This document shows, one piece after another, positions 58,372 through 64,000 of a stretch of 64,000 nt of DNA. Origin of the DNA: Streptomyces sp. SKN60 (lineage in GTDB: Bacteria; Actinomycetota; Actinomycetes; Streptomycetales; Streptomycetaceae); NCBI RefSeq assembly GCF_026236535.1, contig NZ_JAHTMW010000019.1, positions 88,375 through 152,374 on the forward strand. The letters run 5' to 3'. Made by a program: the position numbers and the translations under genes. Positions within the stretch are counted from its first letter, which is position 1, and each line of letters opens with the position of its first letter. A model generated the notes under the pieces. That model worked only from the letters and a program-made list of their open reading frames with translations. It searched no databases and was not told the origin of the DNA.

Positions 58372-59778
58372 ATGCGAGATCCGCTGTCCGTCCTCACCGA
58401 AGCCTTCACCTCCTTCCTCTTCGGCAAGGTCGAGACGACCCGCCTGCCCGTACGCACCTCCACGGGCCAGGCCCAGGCCGTCTACCTGCCGACCGCGGCC
58501 CCCGGCCTCGGCGACTCCGGCGTGATCATCGGCCGCGAGGTCTACAGCGGCAAGGGGTACATCTACGACCCCTTCCAGCTGTACGGCCAGCAGCTCCCGG
58601 CCCCCCACTGGCTGGTCCTCGGCGAATCCGGCAACGGCAAGTCGGCGCTCGAGAAGACCTACGTGCTGCGCCAGCTCCGCTTCCGCGACCGCCAGGTCGT
58701 CGTCCTCGACGCCCAGGGCGAGGACGGCGTCGGCGAATGGAACCTCATCGCGCAGGAGCTGGGGATAACTCCCATCCGGCTCGACCCGATGGTCGCCAAC
58801 GACGACGGCATCCGCCTCAACCCGCTCGACCCGTCCATCACCACCACCGGCCAGCTCGCGCTGCTCCGCACCATCATCGAGGTGGCGATGGGCCACGGCC
58901 TCGACGAGCGCTCCGGCTTCGCGCTCAAGGTCGCCCACGCCTACGTCAACGAGCACATCACCGACCGCCAGCCGATCCTCACCGACATCGTCGAGCAACT
59001 CCGCCACCCGGAGGCGGAGTCGGCCGAGGCCATGAACGTCGACATAGACGATGTACGGGCCTGGGGCCTCGACGTCGCGCTCGTCCTCGACCGCCTGGTC
59101 GACGGCGACCTCCGCGGCATGTTCGACGGCCCCACCACGGTCGGCATCGACCTCGACGCCCCGCTCATCGTCTTCGACCTCTCCCACATCGACCGCAACT
59201 CCATCGCCATGCCCATCCTCATGGCGATCGTCGGCGTCTGGCTGGAACACACCTGGATCCGCCCCGACCGGAAGAAGCGCATCTTCCTCGTCGAGGAGGC
59301 CTGGCACATCATCAACAGCCCGTTCGTGGCCCAGCTGTTCCAGCGCCTGCTCAAGTTCGGCCGCCGCCTCGGCCTGTCCTTCGTCGCCGTCGTCCACCAC
59401 CTCTCCGACGTCGTCGACGGAGCGGCGGCCAAGGAGGCCGCGGCGATCCTCAAAATGGCCTCCACACGCACGATTTATGCGCAGAAGGCCGACGAGGCAC
59501 GCAACACCGGCCGCGTCCTCGGCCTGCCCCGCTGGGCCGTCGAGATCATCCCGACGCTCACCCCCGGCATCGCCGTCTGGGACGTCAACGGCAACGTCCA
59601 GGTCGTCAAACACCTCATCACCGAGAAGGAACGCCCGCTCGTCTACACCGACCGCGCCATGACCGAGTCCTCCCCGGCGGACCCGGAGCTGGAGTGGGAG
59701 ACGGAACAGCGCGCGATCCTCGTCGAGCAGCAGATGAACGCGCAGATGAACGACTCGTCCCAGTCCACGGTGGCGTGA
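58372..59778 (+). CDS. VirB4/TraC-like ATPase
   Basis: 468 residues. Walker A GESGNGKSALEK (about 84-95), DAQGEDG after the next strand, Walker B RIFLVEEAWHII with the Glu pair, and a sensor segment KMASTRTIYAQKADEARN. It is the ATPase half corresponding to VirB4, which energises assembly or transport in type IV systems. The start ATG is 20 nt after the preceding stop codon, with GAAGGGG upstream. The ATPase motifs are complete, so the cluster has at least one working motor. Confidence 0.9.
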   Translation: MRDPLSVLTEAFTSFLFGKVETTRLPVRTSTGQAQAVYLPTAAPGLGDSGVIIGREVYSGKGYIYDPFQLYGQQLPAPHWLVLGESGNGKSALEKTYVLRQLRFRDRQVVVLDAQGEDGVGEWNLIAQELGITPIRLDPMVANDDGIRLNPLDPSITTTGQLALLRTIIEVAMGHGLDERSGFALKVAHAYVNEHITDRQPILTDIVEQLRHPEAESAEAMNVDIDDVRAWGLDVALVLDRLVDGDLRGMFDGPTTVGIDLDAPLIVFDLSHIDRNSIAMPILMAIVGVWLEHTWIRPDRKKRIFLVEEAWHIINSPFVAQLFQRLLKFGRRLGLSFVAVVHHLSDVVDGAAAKEAAAILKMASTRTIYAQKADEARNTGRVLGLPRWAVEIIPTLTPGIAVWDVNGNVQVVKHLITEKERPLVYTDRAMTESSPADPELEWETEQRAILVEQQMNAQMNDSSQSTVA

Positions 59779-59779
59779 G

Positions 59780-61240
59780 ATGCAGCAGGAGCGCAAGCAG
59801 TCGGGCGGCGGCATCCCCGACGGATTCGTCGTCGGGCTGCTCGCCCTCCTGCTCGGCCTCGCCGTCCTGGTCTGGACGGCGACCGGCCTGGCCGGCCTGT
59901 TCTCCCACGGCGCCTGGCCCCCGGGCGTCACCTTCACCCGTACGCCCCTGGCCCTGCGCTCCCTGATGGGCGCCCCGACCGACCTCGCCGCCGCCTGGCC
60001 GGACACCCCGCCCGCCGCCCTCTCCGGCTACGGCCTGTTCTGGGGCCTGGTCATCGGCGAGGCCATGGTCCTGATCGTCCTCACGGTCTTCGTCCTCGGC
60101 ACCCTCACCCGCTGGCGCGCGGTCCGCGCCAACCGGAAGGCGGGGAAGGGGGCCTTGTACGAGAACGAGCGCGCCGCCCGTACGGAGGAGGCCAAGGCCG
60201 TCGCGCCCCCGGCCACCACCCAGCCCCCGCCCCCGCGCCGCCCCGCCGAGGACCCGGCGCCGGAGCGCCCGGAACCCGACAGCCCGGCCACCCCGACCAC
60301 CCCGGCCCCCGTGTCCGAACCCCGGATCGTCTTCGGCCCCGCCGCCACCCGCCGCCCCACCGCCGCCCAGGCGATCCGGGACGCCGAGGGCGCCGTACTC
60401 GTCGTCACCTCCGACCCGACGCTCTGGGCCGAGACCAAGGACGCCCGCGGCAAGCTCGGTCCGGTCCTCGTCCACGACCCCGGCCACCTCTGCGACACCC
60501 CCGCCCGGCTCCACTGGAACCCCGCCGAGGGGTGCGAGGACCCGCAGGAGGCCCGCGACCGGGCCGCCGCGCTGCTCGCGCCCGTACGCCCGCAGTCCCG
60601 GCTCGACGCGGCCGTGGCGGACACCGCCGAAACGCTCATGCGCTGCTGGCTGCACGCCGCCGCCATCGACGGCCGGCCCTTCAAGCAGGTGCACCGCTGG
60701 GCCCAGGGCACCGACGCCCACGAGCCCGTACGGATCCTCCGCACCCACCCCAAGGCCGCCGCCGGCCACGCCGGCCTCCTCGAATCCGCGCTCACCGCGC
60801 ACCCCGAACGCCGCGCCACCGCCCAGGAACTGACGGCCCGGGCGCTCTCCGCCCTCAGCTCGATCCACATCCGCCAGGCCTGCACCCCGAATCGAACAGA
60901 CTCGCTCACGCTCGCATCTTTCGTCGCCGAGCAGGGCACCCTTTACGTGGTGGGTGAACCGATCGAGGACCCGCGCACCCACCCGGGCGCGATGCCCCTC
61001 CTGACCGCGCTCGCAGCAAGCGTGGTCGAGCACGGCCGCCGCATGGCCGCACGGTCATCCGACGGTCGGCTCGACCCACCACTGACCCTCGTCCTCGACG
61101 ACGTCGCGGCCGTCGCGCCGATCCCCCGCCTCCCCGAACTCGTCGCCACGGGACGGGAGCTCGGCCTGCCGACCCTCGCCCTGATGCGCTCCCAGGAGCA
61201 GGCCCGAGCCCGCTGGCCCGAGCCCCTCCCGTACCCCTAG
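59780..61240 (+). CDS. VirD4/TraG-like coupling protein with degenerate P-loop
   Basis: 486 residues: two transmembrane helices (about 16-38 and 84-106), a Pro-rich linker, then a TraG/VirD4-type domain recognisable by AVLVVTSDPTLW, GPVLVHDPGHLCDTPARLHWNP and the final TLVLDDVAAVAPIPRLPELVATGRE. Where coupling proteins have GPxRSGKT this one reads GPAATRRPTAAQ, so the Walker A Lys is missing, and the Walker B is DD rather than DE. It is likely a non-hydrolysing relative. Last gene of the cluster; overlaps the convergent GNAT gene by 4 bp. Confidence 0.83.
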   Translation: MQQERKQSGGGIPDGFVVGLLALLLGLAVLVWTATGLAGLFSHGAWPPGVTFTRTPLALRSLMGAPTDLAAAWPDTPPAALSGYGLFWGLVIGEAMVLIVLTVFVLGTLTRWRAVRANRKAGKGALYENERAARTEEAKAVAPPATTQPPPPRRPAEDPAPERPEPDSPATPTTPAPVSEPRIVFGPAATRRPTAAQAIRDAEGAVLVVTSDPTLWAETKDARGKLGPVLVHDPGHLCDTPARLHWNPAEGCEDPQEARDRAAALLAPVRPQSRLDAAVADTAETLMRCWLHAAAIDGRPFKQVHRWAQGTDAHEPVRILRTHPKAAAGHAGLLESALTAHPERRATAQELTARALSALSSIHIRQACTPNRTDSLTLASFVAEQGTLYVVGEPIEDPRTHPGAMPLLTALAASVVEHGRRMAARSSDGRLDPPLTLVLDDVAAVAPIPRLPELVATGRELGLPTLALMRSQEQARARWPEPLPYP

Positions 61241-61815
61241 ACGGCCTGCTGCGGCCCCGGCCGGGGCACCTCGTACTCCAGGTCGTATCCGCTCCCGGAG
61301 CCCGGCATCACCGTCCGCTCGCCCGTCGGAACGAAGCCGAAGCGCCGGTAGAAGGCGCCGGCCCGCGCGTTGTCCTCGTGCACGTACAGCCGCACCCGCT
61401 CGATCGTCGGCTCGGGCAGCGCCCAGGACCACTCCACGGCCGTACGGAAGAGCGCGTCGATCACACCGGCGCCGCGCGCCTCGGGCCGCACGTACACACC
61501 CACCAGATGCGTCTGGTCGACCTTCGCCGGCTCCCCGAACAGCGGCTCCGCGTCCGACGGCCGCTCGACGAGCACCGTGGTCGTACCTATCCAGCGCCCG
61601 TCCGGCGTCTCGGCGACGAACTGCCGCACCCGCCCCTCACCGTCCTCGGACGCGTTGGCCGTCCGCCCCTGCCAGAAGGAATCGGGCTGGGCGACGGCGG
61701 TCTCGTACGTCTCCACGAAGGCGAGGTGCGCGACCGGGTCCTGAAGCGCCACGAGCCGCAGCTCGCGCACCTTCTCCCACTCGTCGGCACGGACGGGGCG
61801 AATCGAATAGTCCAT
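61237..61815 (-). CDS. GNAT-family N-acetyltransferase
   Basis: 192 residues with the GNAT fold: YSIRPVRADEWEKVRELRL at the start, acetyl-CoA loop VRPEARGAGVIDALF (about 107-121), and the late VHEDNARAGAFYRRFGF strand-helix. The target could be an antibiotic, polyamine or protein; nothing nearby tells. The ATG at 61815 begins at the canonical fold start. Confidence 0.88.
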   Translation of the reverse strand: MDYSIRPVRADEWEKVRELRLVALQDPVAHLAFVETYETAVAQPDSFWQGRTANASEDGEGRVRQFVAETPDGRWIGTTTVLVERPSDAEPLFGEPAKVDQTHLVGVYVRPEARGAGVIDALFRTAVEWSWALPEPTIERVRLYVHEDNARAGAFYRRFGFVPTGERTVMPGSGSGYDLEYEVPRPGPQQAV

Positions 61816-61874
61816 GCCGCGATCTTCGCCATCGCCGCACCCCGCTGACAAGCGCGTTATCGATCCAGGGATTC

Positions 61875-61920
61875 GTCGTACCTGGGTACGACGACGCCGC
61901 CGAGCCCCGCCGCCTAGCGT
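61875..61920 (+). promoter_or_regulatory. Promoter of the two-component operon with palindrome
   Basis: GTCGTACC (61875-61882) and GGTACGAC (61885-61892) form a perfect 8-bp inverted repeat with a TG centre, just upstream of a -10-like TAGCGT (61915-61920), which is 6 nt before GTG 61927. The site suits an autoregulating NarL-type activator. Confidence 0.55.
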
Positions 61921-61926
61921 GGCCGG

Positions 61927-63216
61927 GTGACAACGGGGACGACGCGGACGCCAGAAACGACGGGAACGACAGGGCCGACAGGCTCGACAGGCGCGACAGG
62001 CGCGACAGGCGCGACAGGCGCGACAGGAACGACGGCACCGAGCCGCTACGTACGCCGGCTGCTCGCCCGGGTCCAGGCCTTCGACGCGCGCCGCCAGTGG
62101 GTCTGGGACGCCCTGGTGACCGCCGTCCTCCTGATCACCGCGCTCGTCGACGCGTCCGGCGGCTGGCGGAACACCGCCCGCGACCCGTCCGTCCCCGTCT
62201 GGCTGGTGGCCACGCTCAGCACCGCCATCGTCCTCCCCGTCCACTGGCGCCGCCGGTCCCCGCTCGCCGTACTCTCCGTCATGACGGTCCCGGTCCTCGT
62301 CAGCGAGGCCTCCGGCGCCTTCCTCCAGGCCGGCTACCTCCAGGCCCTCCCCTTGTTCCACATCGCGCTCCGCCGCCCGCCCCGCGCCCTCCTCTGGGCC
62401 GCCGCCCTGCTGCTCGCACCCCTGCTGACCGGTGCCTTCCGCCACCAGGCCGAGACCTGGGACCTGCACGTCGTCCCCGCCGTCTGGGGCTACCTCCTCG
62501 TCGCGCTGCTCGGCATCACCGTCCGTTCCCGCAAGGAGGAACGAGAACAGGAGGTGCGGCTCGCGGCCGCCGCCGAACGCGCCCGCATCGCCCGCGAGAT
62601 GCACGACATCATCGGCCACAACCTCTCCGTCATCACCGGCCTCGCCGACGGCGGCCGCTACGCCGCCGCCAAGAACCCCGAACGCGCCGCCCAGGCCCTC
62701 GACGCCATCTCCACCACCAGCCGGCAGGCCCTCACCGAACTCCGCCGCCTGCTGGACGTCCTGCGCGAGGAGGAGACCGAGTCGGCGGTACGGAACCCCC
62801 AGCCCGGCCTCGCGGACCTGCCGGCCCTCATCGAAGGCGTACGGAGGGCGGGCCTCCCCGTCGAGGCGACCCTCCCCGCCCCGGCTCATCCGCTCTCCCC
62901 AGGAGCCGAGCTGACGCTCTATCGGGCGGTACAGGAGGCGCTGACGAACACGCTGAAGCACGCGGGCGAAGGCGCGAAGGCCGAGCTGACGCTGGCGTAC
63001 GGGCCGGAGGGAACCGTCCTCGTCGTCACCGACACGGGCGGGCCCGCCGCCGAGCCGCCGGGTCCCCGGCGCCAAGGCCAAGGCCAGGGCCGGGGCCTGG
63101 CGGGAATGCGCGAGCGTGCGGCGCTCTACGACGGCACACTCGAGTCCGGCCCCCTCCCCGAGGGTGCCGGCTGGCGCGTACGTCTCCGACTTCCTCTGGA
63201 GGACTCCCCCTCGTGA
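61927..63216 (+). CDS. NarL-class sensor histidine kinase (HisKA_3)
   Basis: 429 residues. After a Thr/Gly/Ala repeat start come about five transmembrane helices with short loops (about 60-200), which suggests sensing within the membrane. The phospho-acceptor His lies in ARIAREMHDIIGHNLSVITG, and the HATPase domain has AVQEALTNTLKHA and a G-box (GQGRGLAGMRERA). Pairs with the response regulator that overlaps its stop codon. Such DesK-like kinases often sense membrane state or cell-wall antibiotics. Confidence 0.9.
   Translation: MTTGTTRTPETTGTTGPTGSTGATGATGATGATGTTAPSRYVRRLLARVQAFDARRQWVWDALVTAVLLITALVDASGGWRNTARDPSVPVWLVATLSTAIVLPVHWRRRSPLAVLSVMTVPVLVSEASGAFLQAGYLQALPLFHIALRRPPRALLWAAALLLAPLLTGAFRHQAETWDLHVVPAVWGYLLVALLGITVRSRKEEREQEVRLAAAAERARIAREMHDIIGHNLSVITGLADGGRYAAAKNPERAAQALDAISTTSRQALTELRRLLDVLREEETESAVRNPQPGLADLPALIEGVRRAGLPVEATLPAPAHPLSPGAELTLYRAVQEALTNTLKHAGEGAKAELTLAYGPEGTVLVVTDTGGPAAEPPGPRRQGQGQGRGLAGMRERAALYDGTLESGPLPEGAGWRVRLRLPLEDSPS
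61982..62026. repeat. 9-bp tandem repeat, five units
   Basis: GCTCGACAG followed by four perfect GCGCGACAG units, encoding the Thr-Gly-Ala run at the kinase N-terminus. Confidence 0.9.
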
Positions 63217-63893
63217 CGACCGTTCTGATCGCGGACGACCAGCCGATGCAGCGCCTCGGCTTCCGCATGCTGCTCGAAAGCCAGGACGACATGACGGTCG
63301 TCGACGAAGCCGGCAGCGGCACGGAGGCCGTCCGCCTTGCCGACCGCCACCACCCGGACGTGGTCCTGATGGACATCCGCATGCCGGGCCTGGACGGCAT
63401 CGAGGCCACCCGCCGCATCGCCGCCACCGGCTCCCGCACCCGGATCCTGATCGTCACCACCTTCGACCTCGACGAGTACGCGTACGAGGGCCTGCGCGCC
63501 GGCGCGAGCGGCTTCCTGGTGAAGGACGCCCAGCCCGAGGAGCTCCTCACGGGCATCCGCTCGGTCGCGAGCGGCGACGCGGTGGTGTCCCCCAAGCTCA
63601 CCCACCGCCTCCTGACCACCTACCTCCGCCCCGTGCCCGCGCCCGCGGCGCCCACTCCCCTGCCCTCTCCGAAGGACGACCCTCGGCTGGCTCCGCTGAC
63701 CGACCGCGAACGCGAAATCCTCACGGTCGTCGGTCAGGGCTGGACGAACACGGAGATCGCCACCCGCTTCCACCTCGCCGAATCCACGGTGAAGACCCAC
63801 ATCACCCGCATCCTCGCCAAGACCTCTTCGCGCGACCGCATCCAGGCGGTGATCCTGGCCTACGACACGGGCCTGGTCACGCCGGCGGCCTGA
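63213..63893 (+). CDS. NarL/LuxR-family response regulator
   Basis: 226 residues. The receiver has DD near residues 8-9, Asp phospho-acceptor in VVLMDIRMPGLDG, and Lys in GFLVKDAQPE. The C-terminal LuxR HTH is LTDREREILTVVGQGWTNTE then AESTVKTHITRILAK. The GTG overlaps the kinase stop codon by 4 bp. It probably binds the palindrome in front of its own operon. Confidence 0.93.
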   Translation: MTTVLIADDQPMQRLGFRMLLESQDDMTVVDEAGSGTEAVRLADRHHPDVVLMDIRMPGLDGIEATRRIAATGSRTRILIVTTFDLDEYAYEGLRAGASGFLVKDAQPEELLTGIRSVASGDAVVSPKLTHRLLTTYLRPVPAPAAPTPLPSPKDDPRLAPLTDREREILTVVGQGWTNTEIATRFHLAESTVKTHITRILAKTSSRDRIQAVILAYDTGLVTPAA

Positions 63894-63906
63894 CCGTGAA
63901 CGCAGA

Positions 63907-63936
63907 AAAGCCCCGCACCATGAGGTGCGGGGCTTT
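63907..63936 (-). terminator. rRNA operon terminator
   Basis: A perfect 13-bp stem AAAGCCCCGCACC / GGTGCGGGGCTTT with a 4-nt loop, just beyond the 5S 3' end on the minus strand. It also serves the convergent response regulator. Confidence 0.9.
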
Positions 63937-63948
63937 CCCACAATGATT

Positions 63949-64000
63949 GTTCGGCGGCGTCCTACTCTCCCACAGGGTCCCCCCTGCAGTACCATCGGCG
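63949..64000 (-). rRNA. rrf: 5S ribosomal RNA, 3' end only
   Basis: The minus strand reads CGCCGATGGTACTGCAGGGG, then GGGAGAGTAGGACGCCGCCG and AAC, the conserved 3' third of actinobacterial 5S rRNA. The rest of the gene and the 23S and 16S genes lie beyond the window. Confidence 0.93.

Overview
The window is high-GC actinobacterial chromosome, almost certainly Streptomyces. Codon third positions are nearly all G or C, GTG starts are common, and many genes carry a -10-like hexamer 6-7 nt before the start codon (leaderless transcription). It encodes Streptomyces markers: GlnR, Nur, RsiG, mycothiol synthase, CsoR and a DUF3099/DUF1416/sulfurtransferase group. From memory, the gene order follows the S. 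coelicolor core chromosome from about SCO4180 (nur) down to the SCO412x region. No CRISPR array, tRNA gene, prophage or biosynthetic cluster was seen. The right end enters an rRNA operon: the 3' end of 5S rRNA on the minus strand plus its terminator.

Layout. 1-9.7 kb: a partial UvrA-like ATPase, AraC and VOC genes, two tandem 117-aa membrane paralogs, a HAD protein, a MarR regulator with an MFS exporter, a HelD-type helicase with a TetR regulator, and an Eis-like acetyltransferase. 9.8-16.6 kb: rsiG, dtd, ygfZ, nur, a nitrobindin-like gene, a 32-aa membrane peptide, three overlapping membrane-anchored paralogs and a DsrE protein. 16.6-19.3 kb: DUF3099, a patch of gene wreckage between inverted repeats, then DUF1416 and a sulfurtransferase behind a Cys-containing leader peptide. 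19.3-28.9 kb: an LmeA-like lipoprotein-type protein, membrane protein, MoaD-like protein, hydrolase, glnR, a LacI regulator, HtrA-like protease with a two-component system, and a PI-PLC-like enzyme. 29-34.4 kb: a 1114-aa secreted repeat protein and a secreted 5'-nucleotidase. 34.6-37.8 kb: mshD and a GntR/ABC operon.

38-49.8 kb is a phosphate island: ppk, a CHAD protein and a Nudix hydrolase overlap; pstSCAB follows behind a clear PHO box; a Pit transporter and its DUF47 partner lie on the other strand. A lone large serine recombinase sits between the Nudix gene and pstS. csoR with a textbook operator, a lipoprotein and a PAP2 phosphatase follow.

52.8-61.2 kb holds the most unusual system: a conserved chromosomal cluster that looks like a domesticated type IV secretion/conjugation apparatus. 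It has a transglycosylase/endopeptidase, a VirB2-like small membrane protein, a VirB8/TcpC-like protein, a VirB6/TrbL-like protein, a VirB3-VirB4-like protein, a VirB4-like ATPase, and a VirD4/TraG-like protein whose P-loop is lost. There is no relaxase or integrase. I believe it matches the cluster reported in S. coelicolor as cmdABCDEF, linked to sporulation and chromosome segregation. A BldD-box-like palindrome lies in its upstream region. A GNAT gene, a NarL-type two-component system and the rRNA operon end follow.

A recurring structural theme is repetition at gene ends. The 3' ends of the DUF3099 and pit genes are each duplicated around a short insert, and short tandem repeats overlap or abut the stop codons of several other genes. 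In-frame 9- or 12-bp repeats expand the C-termini of Nur and GlnR and the N-termini of two membrane proteins.
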